Below are positions 1-6,624 of a stretch of 6,665 bases of DNA, in pieces (within the stretch, counting starts at the first letter, position 1; each line of letters begins with the position of its first letter). Source of the stretch: Bacteroidales bacterium UBA3868 (GTDB lineage Bacteria; Bacteroidota; Bacteroidia; Bacteroidales; WCHB1-69); the NCBI GenBank assembly GCA_002392325.1, contig DGGS01000071.1, positions 2,798 through 9,462 on the forward strand, given 5' to 3'. The translations under genes and the position numbers were made by a program. The notes beneath the pieces are model-generated. The model saw nothing but the letters and a program-made list of their open reading frames with translations. It did no database searches and was not told the DNA's origin.

Positions 1-1839
1 CCGCCAGTACGCCAGCGTGCCCGCCGCCTCGTTGTCCTCGTACTGTAGCCATGTGTCCACACTCAACCGGAATGGCCACTCTTTCACATACCGCAACTTG
101 AACCGTCGCACATACTGGGCCGAGAGTTCCGGATCGCCCGCAGAATAGGACTGGAAAATGTTGTCGCGGTCCATGTAACCGTAACTCCGCCCAGGCAACT
201 CCATATCGTAGCTGGCACTGAGCGACAAAGCGTGATGCGGGTGCTCGTTCACATGACGCTCCTTCGCCACAAAACTGTGCGTCACCGTAATCCCGTACTT
301 CATCCGCTGATCATTAAGTCCAAAAGCAAGATAACCGTTCATAAACCAACGGTTATGCAACTTGGCGGTGGTCATTCCCCCAAAGCGCAACCGGACACCC
401 TCCGTCGGATTGTAACTGATAAAATCATACACCGGACCAATGTCAAATCGGCTGCTCTTACGCTCTTTTTCAGTGGCAATATACCCAGTAGTGAGAATCT
501 CCGCCGTCTTTTCCAACGCTTTGAAAAATGGCAAACGACGCAATTCGGCCGAAAGACTGTCTATAAACGCCTCCTTGGCAGTCAATGGTTGCGGCCTCAT
601 CTTCCGCCATTGCCACTGCTTGTATTTCAACACATTGGCATACAGCACATTATTATCAGACAACCCAGCCGACAGCGAATCGGGTAATCCCACACCAAAC
701 TCATGCTGGTACCATATAGTATTCTGGCGCACATACAACTGCCGCATTTTTTTCCGCTTAATCAAAGAAAAAGAGGCGAATGTTTGCTCTTCACCAGGCA
801 CCCACAAACCGCTGTCTGTCTTCATAAAATCCTGCTCCACAATGAGTTGTCGTACAAAATTCATATTGATGTCTATCGGCACATTGATGGCGTATTTCTT
901 CAGGGCATATGTGCTGTCGTTCACCACATACAAGCGCCCTGTAAACCCGAACGAACGGCTGTTCACCGGCGCAAAAGAGAGTTCAATGCAGGAGACACTG
1001 TCTATCTCAACCGTGTCGGTAATGAAATAGTGGTAATACAAGGTGGCTATGGTGGAGGACAAAGGACTAACGAACTTATTGAGCATCAATTCAATATCAT
1101 TGTCGAAGATATTGACTTCCGCAAACATGGCATCCAGGTTGGTGCCGCCGCCTTCCTCCTCCAAAACCTCTCCAATGCCCTGCATCCGTTTGGCGGTCAC
1201 ATACTCCACATTCCTGCGGGGCGACTTTTGATAGTAATAATCGGAAAGATTCTCCCGCAACGCAATCGTGAGCACAGGCACGGTATCGTCTGGAATGGTG
1301 TCGATGTATTTCTCCAAAAAGGCGAACTGCTGGTTGAAACTGTTTTTCTGAAAATCCATGTCAAACCGTCCGAAGGTGATGACCATCTTCGTATATTTCT
1401 TGGCATGATAAAAATCAGCCGCCTCAAAACGGTATTTGTCCTTGTTTCCAATCACTTTTTCCACCAGTTCGACGGCAGGATTGCCCTTGCGGACATATTT
1501 CGGTTTCTTTCGTCGGGTAACCACCACCTCTTGCAGTTCCCTTGAGCGGTTAACCACTATATCCAATTGTTTCTTTTTTCTATTAACAATCAGAGTATCA
1601 GGATTATACAAAGAGTAGGAAATAATCAGCGTATCGGTATTGGCAAATAGCAGCCGGTACGAGCCGTCCGCTTCCGAATAGGTTCCCACATCGGTGTTCT
1701 TCCATTGGAGCCGTGCCATATACGCAGGCACCTTGTTCCCTTTCTCATTTATAGTAAAAACCTTACCTGTAAGCACTTGGGCCGAAAGTTGCCCGAAAAG
1801 CAACGCAAAAAAGAGCAGGAAAACGGCCCTGTTTTTCAT
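1..1839 (-). CDS. DUF5686 / carboxypeptidase-regulatory-like domain outer-membrane protein (3' end outside window)
   Basis: The reading frame is open from the ATG at 1839-1837 to the window edge: 613 codons, with the C-terminus missing. Residues 1-21 look like a signal peptide (MKNRAV, a Leu/Phe-rich core, then LSAQ). Residues 22-105 resemble the carboxypeptidase D regulatory-like beta-sandwich found at the N-terminus of many Bacteroidota outer-membrane proteins, closing with LQEVVVTRR, a linker like the one in SusC-type receptors. Next come the features I associate with DUF5686 proteins: GNPAVELVEKVIGNKDKYR (about 119-137) and a DFYHAKKYTKM segment (142-152). The rest is rich in alternating aromatic/polar strands (for example RLRFGGMTTAKLHNRWFMNGYLA), consistent with a C-terminal beta-barrel. 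As I recall, family members run to roughly 800 residues, so about a quarter is missing. The start codon overlaps the stop of the upstream secreted enzyme (TAATG), implying translational coupling. Family assignment is good; the transported substrate or function is unknown. Confidence 0.85.
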   Translation of the reverse strand, partial: MKNRAVFLLFFALLFGQLSAQVLTGKVFTINEKGNKVPAYMARLQWKNTDVGTYSEADGSYRLLFANTDTLIISYSLYNPDTLIVNRKKKQLDIVVNRSRELQEVVVTRRKKPKYVRKGNPAVELVEKVIGNKDKYRFEAADFYHAKKYTKMVITFGRFDMDFQKNSFNQQFAFLEKYIDTIPDDTVPVLTIALRENLSDYYYQKSPRRNVEYVTAKRMQGIGEVLEEEGGGTNLDAMFAEVNIFDNDIELMLNKFVSPLSSTIATLYYHYFITDTVEIDSVSCIELSFAPVNSRSFGFTGRLYVVNDSTYALKKYAINVPIDINMNFVRQLIVEQDFMKTDSGLWVPGEEQTFASFSLIKRKKMRQLYVRQNTIWYQHEFGVGLPDSLSAGLSDNNVLYANVLKYKQWQWRKMRPQPLTAKEAFIDSLSAELRRLPFFKALEKTAEILTTGYIATEKERKSSRFDIGPVYDFISYNPTEGVRLRFGGMTTAKLHNRWFMNGYLAFGLNDQRMKYGITVTHSFVAKERHVNEHPHHALSLSASYDMELPGRSYGYMDRDNIFQSYSAGDPELSAQYVRRFKLRYVKEWPFRLSVDTWLQYEDNEAAGTLAYWR

Positions 1840-1841
1840 TA
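1837..1841 (-). other. TAATG stop/start overlap coupling the secreted enzyme to the DUF5686 gene
   Basis: Read on the minus strand, the TAA stop of the secreted enzyme (1841-1839) shares its last A with the ATG of the DUF5686 gene (1839-1837). Such one-base overlaps usually mean that a ribosome finishing the first gene re-initiates on the second, which favours co-expression. The overlap is read directly; the coupling is inferred. Confidence 0.8.
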
Positions 1842-3143
1842 TCGCACCAGTTTCACCACCTGATTCTGTCCCTTGGAGTTAGACACTTTCAAGAGGTAGA
1901 TTCCTTTAGGATAGGAAAACGCATGATTGAGCGTATGCGCATCGGCATCCAGTGATTCTTCAAAGACATCCAAAAGCCGGCCGTCGATGGAGTATATCTC
2001 AAACCGATATTGGTCGGGCTCCTCGTTCTGCATGAAGACGGTGAGGTTGTCGCGGACCGGGTTGGCCACTTTGAGCATAAAATCGCGATGGTATTGTGTC
2101 ACACCAACCTGCGCGTCAATCAAAAACTCCGTAATGACCGGCAGGTGGTCCGACTGGTTGAAAAGGGCATTGGCCACATTTTGCGGAATCGCCTGATTCT
2201 GCGGAGAATTGATGGAATTGTTGTAATGATGCCCATCCTGTCCAAGGGCATGGTATGTCTCCGGAAGCACATGCACACGGTCACTGCCATAAAACACATA
2301 CGGGGACACTAAAATGATGTCGAAACGGTCGTCCAAACCGCCGGAGGAAAAACACTCGTTGTCATAATTGGTGCTGTGCGTGGACTGGGTATGGATATCC
2401 GCAAACGCCGCATTGTTGTTCCAGTTCCCAGGGCGGTCAATGGGATCATAAAAACGGTACAAGCTGTTGGAGTAGTCAACCAGTTCCTGATAGGCGGGTT
2501 CCGAAGCGCTATACACATTAAAGTCGCCTGACACCACATTGTTGCCCGGTGACCCAAGTGAAACCAACTTGTTCATCAGTTTCTGTGTCTGCAAATGGCG
2601 CGACTGCGCGTTGGCATCCGAACTGCCGGCCTTCAGGTGCATAATCCAAAATGTGATAAACACCGTATCGCCTTGTGCCAATCCGGTGGAGTTGTAATAC
2701 ATCTTATATCCGTTGATATCCCGATAAGAAGTCGTCACATAATAATGTTTGTATAGAGACAACTTATGCGTGTCGTAAAAAATCATATTGGCAATGGTGC
2801 CGCCCGAATAATTGGTCAGGGGGCCATGGGCATAACCACTTACGCCATTGGTATTGATGACATTGTTCAGCAACCGGTCGGCGTATGTGTTATTGCTCCC
2901 CAATTCGCACACGCAGAACACATCGGGTTTCACATAATGGAAAATGGTACGCAGATTCTCGTCCTTGCTGTCCAGACTATTGGTAACGGCATTACAGTCG
3001 GACACCCCGGAATTATTGGTATAGTACATCAGATTGTACTGCATCATCTTCAGGGTATCCTGTGCGGACGCTTGGTCCAGCACCATCCATAATAACAGCC
3101 ATAAGAAAAGGTCAAGTCGTTTCATACGATATTTTATTTCCAT
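1839..3143 (-). CDS. Secreted endonuclease/exonuclease/phosphatase-family enzyme with type IX secretion sorting domain
   Basis: This 434-residue protein has a signal peptide, an EEP (DNase I-like) metal-dependent phosphodiesterase domain (about 30-342) and a C-terminal sorting domain (about 355-434). The EEP landmarks occur in order: QYN (Asn37), CELGSN (Glu80), MHLKAG (His169), GDFNVY (Asp207, Asn209), DDRFD (272-275) and SDHLPV (Asp332, His333). These cover the metal-binding and catalytic positions of the fold, so the enzyme should be active. The tail, with VANPVRDNL, an IYSIDGRLL strand, KGIYLLKV and a final KLVR, fits the type A sorting signal of type IX secretion, so the protein is probably exported across the outer membrane. 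Substrate could be nucleic acid, a phospholipid or a sugar phosphate; sequence alone does not decide. The ATG at 3143 lies inside the end of gldD. An ATG at 3125 (Met7) begins 8 bp after the gldD stop, gives a more compact signal peptide (MKRLDLFLWLLL) and may be the true start. Confidence 0.88.
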   Translation of the reverse strand: MEIKYRMKRLDLFLWLLLWMVLDQASAQDTLKMMQYNLMYYTNNSGVSDCNAVTNSLDSKDENLRTIFHYVKPDVFCVCELGSNNTYADRLLNNVINTNGVSGYAHGPLTNYSGGTIANMIFYDTHKLSLYKHYYVTTSYRDINGYKMYYNSTGLAQGDTVFITFWIMHLKAGSSDANAQSRHLQTQKLMNKLVSLGSPGNNVVSGDFNVYSASEPAYQELVDYSNSLYRFYDPIDRPGNWNNNAAFADIHTQSTHSTNYDNECFSSGGLDDRFDIILVSPYVFYGSDRVHVLPETYHALGQDGHHYNNSINSPQNQAIPQNVANALFNQSDHLPVITEFLIDAQVGVTQYHRDFMLKVANPVRDNLTVFMQNEEPDQYRFEIYSIDGRLLDVFEESLDADAHTLNHAFSYPKGIYLLKVSNSKGQNQVVKLVR

Positions 3144-3736
3144 TGAAAGGTGTTTATCAAATGAAGCGCATCTTCCCTAAGGTATTGGATTACCGGCTCC
3201 AGCGAATCGTTGTTGGGGGTGAAATTGAAATAGAGCGTGGAGCGGAGGAACTGGCGTGTGCTGTCGGTCATCCAGAACATGAGGGGGGTGGCCACCTCGC
3301 GTCCCGCGATGTCATAAATCTGGCCCCACAGGCGTGACTCCGGATCATGAATCACCGAATACTCCACATCGTCCGCTTTCTGGTAGTGGAATTTCACCAT
3401 CTTCTCCTCGTGCACCATCAGACTGCGCAACGAATCGGGACGGGGAACAGGAAAATAGGTGATCTTGAATGTCGCATTCAGCGTGGGATAATCCACATCC
3501 ACCCAGTATGAACCGTCTTTTTGGGGTCGGATGGAAAGTTGTGCCGCCTCCGACTGTTCGAAGGTGAACGGCAAAAGCGTATCCACCTGCCGGTATTGGT
3601 GCTCGGGCAGGTCGATGCGGAAATAGGCAACGGGTTTTGGCGTTTCCACATTACGCCTTCCGCCACAGGATGACAGAATCAGCAGGGAAACCAGCCAAAT
3701 GCCTAATCCCAAAACCAATCGGGAGGTGGATTTCAT
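3134..3736 (-). CDS. gldD: Gliding motility / type IX secretion lipoprotein GldD
   Basis: This 200-residue protein is close to the usual GldD length. It has a lipoprotein signal peptide: a hydrophobic stretch at about 8-21 and a lipobox LSSC with the lipidated Cys at 24, followed by GG. The mature part carries the family pattern as I know it: PKPVAYFRIDLP (33-44), PFTFE (56-60), a YWVDVDYPTLNATF segment (77-90), and a conserved C-terminal block with MTDSTRQFLRSTLYF (156-170) and NDSLEPVIQYL (176-186). GldD is an envelope lipoprotein required for gliding and for type IX secretion in Flavobacterium; its biochemical role is not settled. It starts 18 bp after the rpoD stop, and its last codons overlap the longest version of the next gene. 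Immediately downstream sits a protein with a type IX sorting domain, which fits a secretion role. In Flavobacterium gldD is known next to gldE; no gldE is seen here. Confidence 0.9.
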   Translation of the reverse strand: MKSTSRLVLGLGIWLVSLLILSSCGGRRNVETPKPVAYFRIDLPEHQYRQVDTLLPFTFEQSEAAQLSIRPQKDGSYWVDVDYPTLNATFKITYFPVPRPDSLRSLMVHEEKMVKFHYQKADDVEYSVIHDPESRLWGQIYDIAGREVATPLMFWMTDSTRQFLRSTLYFNFTPNNDSLEPVIQYLREDALHLINTFQWK

Positions 3737-3754
3737 GAAAGATGTAAATCTATT

Positions 3755-4615
3755 CTATAGGTAACTCTTTAAATTCTTATTCTTTCCGTTCTGGCGCAAA
3801 CGCTTCAGGGCACGCTCCTTGATCTGGCGCACACGCTCACGGGAAAGTTCCATGCGGTCACCGATCTCATCCAAGGTGTGCTCATGCGTGGTGTCAATGC
3901 CGTAGAAGAGTTTCAGCACCTCGCGTTCCTTCTCGGGAAGCGTCTTCAGCACATCGTGAATCTCGGAAGAAAGCGACTCGTTCATCAGAATCTTGTCGGT
4001 ATCCTCATCGTTGTCGTGCACAAAGATGTCCACGAAACGGGTTTCCTCGTTGGGGGAAATCGGAGAGTCGATGGACTGCGGGTGGTTGTTCATCTTCATG
4101 ATTTCCGACACCTTATAAACCGGCATATCAATAGCTTCGGCTATTTCTTCGGTGGTAGGCATACGCTTGAGCTGCTGCTCCAAACGGGCGGTTTCCTTCT
4201 TGATCTTGTTGATGACACCCACCTGGTTCAAAGGCAGACGCACAATACGCGACTGGTCGGCGATGGCCTGCAGAATGGATTGGCGGATCCACCACACAGC
4301 GTAGGAGATGAATTTGAAACCACGCGTCTCATCAAAACGCTTGGCCGCCTTAATCAAACCCACATTGCCCTCGTTGATCAGGTCTTGAAGGCTGATACCT
4401 TGATTCTGATATTGTTTTGCCACAGAAACCACAAAACGCAAGTTCGTGGTAGTCAGTTTGTTCAACGCCTCTTCGTCGCCGGCCTTGATCTTACGGGCCA
4501 GCTCCACTTCCTCTTCGGCACTGATCATGCTTTCCTTACCAATGTCGGCCAGATATCGGTCCAAAGATGCCGAATCACGATTGGTAATGGATTTTGAAAT
4601 TTTTAATTGTCTCAT
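3755..4615 (-). CDS. rpoD: RNA polymerase primary sigma factor RpoD/SigA
   Basis: This 286-residue protein is the housekeeping sigma-70 factor of the Bacteroidota type, which lacks the acidic region 1.1 of the E. coli protein. It opens with MRQLKISKSITNRDS and region 1.2 (about 15-45, SLDRYLADIG). Region 2 (about 54-124) holds NLRFVVSVAKQY, the core-binding DLINEGNVGLIKAAKRFD and the promoter-melting FKFISYAVWWIRQSI. Region 3 spans about 133-205, and region 4 (about 220-274) ends in the helix-turn-helix TLDEIGDRMELSRERVRQIKERALKRLR. In this phylum it directs RNA polymerase to promoters with a TAnnTTTG -7 element; such an element precedes rplU in this window. It lies 97 bp after htrA with a degenerate repeat array between, and 18 bp before gldD, so it is probably the first gene of a four-gene unit. 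I see no convincing own promoter in the gap. No residue is obviously missing. Confidence 0.96.
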   Translation of the reverse strand: MRQLKISKSITNRDSASLDRYLADIGKESMISAEEEVELARKIKAGDEEALNKLTTTNLRFVVSVAKQYQNQGISLQDLINEGNVGLIKAAKRFDETRGFKFISYAVWWIRQSILQAIADQSRIVRLPLNQVGVINKIKKETARLEQQLKRMPTTEEIAEAIDMPVYKVSEIMKMNNHPQSIDSPISPNEETRFVDIFVHDNDEDTDKILMNESLSSEIHDVLKTLPEKEREVLKLFYGIDTTHEHTLDEIGDRMELSRERVRQIKERALKRLRQNGKNKNLKSYL

Positions 4616-4665
4616 ATATTAAGTTGTAAAATATTTATATGCTATAAAGTAAAATGTTGGGTATT

Positions 4666-4714
4666 CGTCTTACATCTTAAGTCTCCAATCCCACGTCTCA
4701 CCTCTCACATCTCA
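4666..4714 (-). repeat. Degenerate tandem heptamer array (7 x 7 bp) between htrA and rpoD
   Basis: On the minus strand, seven consecutive 7-bp units fit in register with the rough consensus TGAGANG. The three units nearest htrA match best (TGAGATG, TGAGAGG, TGAGACG), the middle two are eroded, and the last two read TAAGATG and TAAGACG. The first unit contains the TGA stop codon of htrA, so the array begins exactly at the gene end and fills half of the 97-bp gap to rpoD. The period is read directly. Its role is unknown: it may be a product of slipped replication, a transcript element, or part of a dispersed intergenic repeat family. No hairpin is visible in it. Confidence 0.75.
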
Positions 4715-5821
4715 ATTCCTAACAATATCCGTTGTACCTTCATTATTCAATAAAGTTACATTTTTGGTGATTTTTTCCTTGTTCCGGACGATATTTACCT
4801 GCACTTTGTCGCCGGGCGACTTGGTTTTGAGCACGCCGCGCACTTCAGCGAGACTGTTGACTGACATTTTGTCAATATGGGTAATCACATCACCTTCCTG
4901 GAACCCGTTCTTGGCGGCGGCACCATCTTCCTGTACCTCAGCCACATATACGCCTTTTACATCATCCAGGCCATATTCTTCGGCCAAGGAGGCGTTCAAC
5001 TCGGCGATGGAGATGCCCAAAAAGGCCTGTTGCACCTTACCATACTCTTTCAAATCAAAATAGATCTTTTTCACAATATTGGAAGGAATGGCGAACGAAT
5101 AGCCCGTATAGAAGCCGTTGCCCGAGGCGATAGCGGTGTTGATGCCCACCAGTTTGCCAGCGGCGTTGACCAGGGCGCCGCCGCTATTGCCGGAGTTCAC
5201 CGCCGCATCGGTCTGCAAATAGGTTTCCTCCGTGGGATGACGGCGTGAGGAAAGGTCAAGCTGGCGCGCCTTGGCGCTGATGATGCCTGCTGTGACCGTA
5301 GAGGTCAGGTTCATGGGGTTGCCCACGGCCAGCACCCACTCCCCTATTTTCACAGAGTCGGAATTGGCAAAAGTAAGATAAGGCAAATCCTCAGCGTCTA
5401 TTTTGATGAGCGCCAAGTCAGCACTCGGGTCTGTGCCCACAATGGTACCGTTGAACTCGCGCTTGTCGTTCAGCGTGATCGTGGCTTTCACAGCATCCTC
5501 CACCACATGGTTGTTGGTGACAATATACCCATCGGGCGACACAATCACACCAGAGCCGGCGGCCTGCACCGGATACATGCTGGGGGCCGAACCGAACAGG
5601 TTCTCCCATATTGTACCACCAAAAAAATCATCCCAAACGGAATTTTTCTGCGTAAATTCCGTCTTAATATACACGACAGCATTGACAGATTTCTCCGCGG
5701 CTGTGGTCAAATCAACATAATTCATGCCTTTGGTCGCCGATTGGGCATGAATCGGCTGGCATGGGAAAAGAAAACTCAAACAACTGATTAACAAACAGTT
5801 AATAATAATCTTTGCTCTCAT
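4712..5821 (-). CDS. HtrA/DegS-like periplasmic serine protease, single PDZ domain
   Basis: This 369-residue S1C-family (Deg/HtrA) protease acts in periplasmic protein quality control. Residues 1-27 form a signal peptide ending IHAQ. The trypsin-like domain spans about 38-260 and has a complete catalytic triad: His105 in VTNNHVVEDA, Asp135 in SADLALIKID and Ser213 in NSGNSGGALVN. A remnant of the usual Phe-rich loop (WDDFFGGTIWENLFG, 63-77) precedes it. One PDZ domain follows (about 265-355), starting with the carboxylate-binding AFLGI loop. Bacteroidota HtrA proteins commonly have two PDZ domains and about 500 residues. This one stops after the first, so it resembles DegS in architecture, but it has a cleavable signal peptide rather than an obvious membrane anchor. 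The ATG at 5821 gives a good signal peptide. The stop codon lies in the first unit of the heptamer array leading to rpoD. Confidence 0.93.
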   Translation of the reverse strand: MRAKIIINCLLISCLSFLFPCQPIHAQSATKGMNYVDLTTAAEKSVNAVVYIKTEFTQKNSVWDDFFGGTIWENLFGSAPSMYPVQAAGSGVIVSPDGYIVTNNHVVEDAVKATITLNDKREFNGTIVGTDPSADLALIKIDAEDLPYLTFANSDSVKIGEWVLAVGNPMNLTSTVTAGIISAKARQLDLSSRRHPTEETYLQTDAAVNSGNSGGALVNAAGKLVGINTAIASGNGFYTGYSFAIPSNIVKKIYFDLKEYGKVQQAFLGISIAELNASLAEEYGLDDVKGVYVAEVQEDGAAAKNGFQEGDVITHIDKMSVNSLAEVRGVLKTKSPGDKVQVNIVRNKEKITKNVTLLNNEGTTDIVRN

Positions 5822-5879
5822 AACTTTATTATTTTATAGTGAAAAGCGCATTAATAACGAATAAGTGCAAAAAAAATTG

Positions 5880-5887
5880 CAATAATA
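5880..5887 (-). promoter_or_regulatory. Candidate -7 promoter element for htrA
   Basis: On the minus strand this reads TATTATTG, one mismatch from the Bacteroidota -7 consensus TAnnTTTG, about 60 bp ahead of the htrA start codon. No clear -33 TTTG box lies at the expected distance, and the region is very A/T-rich, so a chance match is possible. Confidence 0.3.
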
Positions 5888-5910
5888 GTGCCAGAATTAA
5901 ATATTTTTTC

Positions 5911-5918
5911 TATTTTTG
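5911..5918 (+). promoter_or_regulatory. Bacteroidota-type -7 promoter element (TAnnTTTG) for rplU-rpmA
   Basis: TATTTTTG matches the -7 consensus TAnnTTTG used by the phylum's primary sigma factor. It is followed by GCCGCC and an A-rich leader; a start about 5-7 bp downstream would give a leader of roughly 30 nt before the rplU ATG at 5954. No good -33 TTTG box is seen about 20 bp upstream. The leader has no Shine-Dalgarno sequence, only A-tracts directly before the ATG, which is usual in this phylum. Confidence 0.7.
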
Positions 5919-5953
5919 CCGCCCCAAAAAAGTAAAACTAAAAACACAAAAAA

Positions 5954-6265
5954 ATGTACGCAATTGTAGAAATAGCCGGGCAACAGTTCAAGATTGAAAA
6001 AGACCGCAGAGTCTATGTTCAACGCCTTCAGGCTGAAGAAGGATCCCAGGTCAAGTTCGACCGTGTATTATTGATTGACAACGACGGTTCTGTAAAAGTT
6101 GGTACTCCCACCGTTGACGGTGCTTCCGTTACCGCTACCGTTCTCAAACACCTCAAGGGTGACAAAGTTCTTGTTTTCAAGAAGAAAAGAAGAAAAGGTT
6201 ATCAGAAACTGAACGGACACCGCCAGTTCCTGACCTCCATCAAAATTGATGACATCGCTTTATAA
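5954..6265 (+). CDS. rplU: 50S ribosomal protein L21
   Basis: This 103-residue protein has the normal length for bacterial L21, a large-subunit protein that binds 23S rRNA. The start MYAIVEIAGQQFKIEKD and the basic RNA-binding signature FKKKRRKGYQKLNGHRQ (75-91) identify it with little doubt. The ATG at 5954 follows an A-rich leader without a Shine-Dalgarno sequence. It is the first gene of the classic rplU-rpmA pair, separated from rpmA by 30 bp, and is transcribed away from htrA. Nothing in the protein is unusual. Confidence 0.98.
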   Translation: MYAIVEIAGQQFKIEKDRRVYVQRLQAEEGSQVKFDRVLLIDNDGSVKVGTPTVDGASVTATVLKHLKGDKVLVFKKKRRKGYQKLNGHRQFLTSIKIDDIAL

Positions 6266-6295
6266 TTGATTATTAACGAAAAAAAACTATAAGTT

Positions 6296-6556
6296 ATGGC
6301 ACATAAAAAAGGTGTCGGTAGTTCACAGAACGGCCGCGAATCACATAGCAAGAGATTAGGTTTGAAAATTTTTGGCGGTCAATTCGCCAAAGCCGGTAAC
6401 ATCATCGTACGCCAAAGAGGTACGGTTCACAACCCTGGCCAAAATGTGGGTATGGGTAAAGACCACACCTTGTTCGCATTGGTTGACGGTATCGTTAGCT
6501 TCAAGAAAACCTACAAGGATAGATCATACGTGTCTGTAACCCCTGTTCAGGAGTAA
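6296..6556 (+). CDS. rpmA: 50S ribosomal protein L27
   Basis: This 86-residue L27 sits near the peptidyl transferase centre of the large subunit. After Met it begins directly with [13 protein letters not shown], the form whose N-terminus reaches the active site, without the cleavable N-terminal extension found in Firmicutes. The family signature around [18 protein letters not shown] (35-52) and the following [12 protein letters not shown] are intact. It follows rplU by 30 bp of A/T-rich sequence with no Shine-Dalgarno motif and is followed by a strong intrinsic terminator, so rplU-rpmA looks like a complete two-gene operon. Confidence 0.98.
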   Translation: MAHKKGVGSSQNGRESHSKRLGLKIFGGQFAKAGNIIVRQRGTVHNPGQNVGMGKDHTLFALVDGIVSFKKTYKDRSYVSVTPVQE

Positions 6557-6594
6557 CAGAACTCTATGATATTTTGTTCATAATGTTTGATTTT

Positions 6595-6624
6595 AAAAAA
6601 AGCCGCTTTTCAGCGGCTTTTTTT
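6595..6624 (+). terminator. Intrinsic terminator after rpmA
   Basis: A perfect inverted repeat pairs AGCCGC (6601-6606) with GCGGCT (6613-6618) around a six-base loop TTTTCA. It is flanked by an A-run before and a T-run after, extending the possible stem to 12 bp. The T-run gives rho-independent termination on the plus strand, about 40 bp after the rpmA stop. The symmetry would also allow it to work on the opposite strand. Confidence 0.92.

Noticed and set aside
703..1545. Open frame of 280 codons on the plus strand, with a second one at 440-1030.
   Set aside because: Both lie antisense to the DUF5686 gene, whose frame shows a signal peptide and family motifs. The plus-strand translations show no recognisable domain and look like codon-bias shadows.
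3878..4597. Open frame of 239 codons on the plus strand.
   Set aside because: It is the exact antisense of rpoD, which is highly conserved; the translation is rich in Val, His and Leu as expected for a reverse-complement shadow.
4616..4711. Possible small gene, terminator or clear promoter between htrA and rpoD.
   Set aside because: Apart from the heptamer array I find no coding frame, no G/C-rich hairpin with a T-run, and no good TAnnTTTG match with a -33 box.
4666..4714. GAG-type repeats in the htrA-rpoD transcript as a TRAP-like protein binding site.
   Set aside because: TRAP sites have two or three bases between triplets; here the spacing is four, several units lack GAG, and I know of no TRAP in this phylum.
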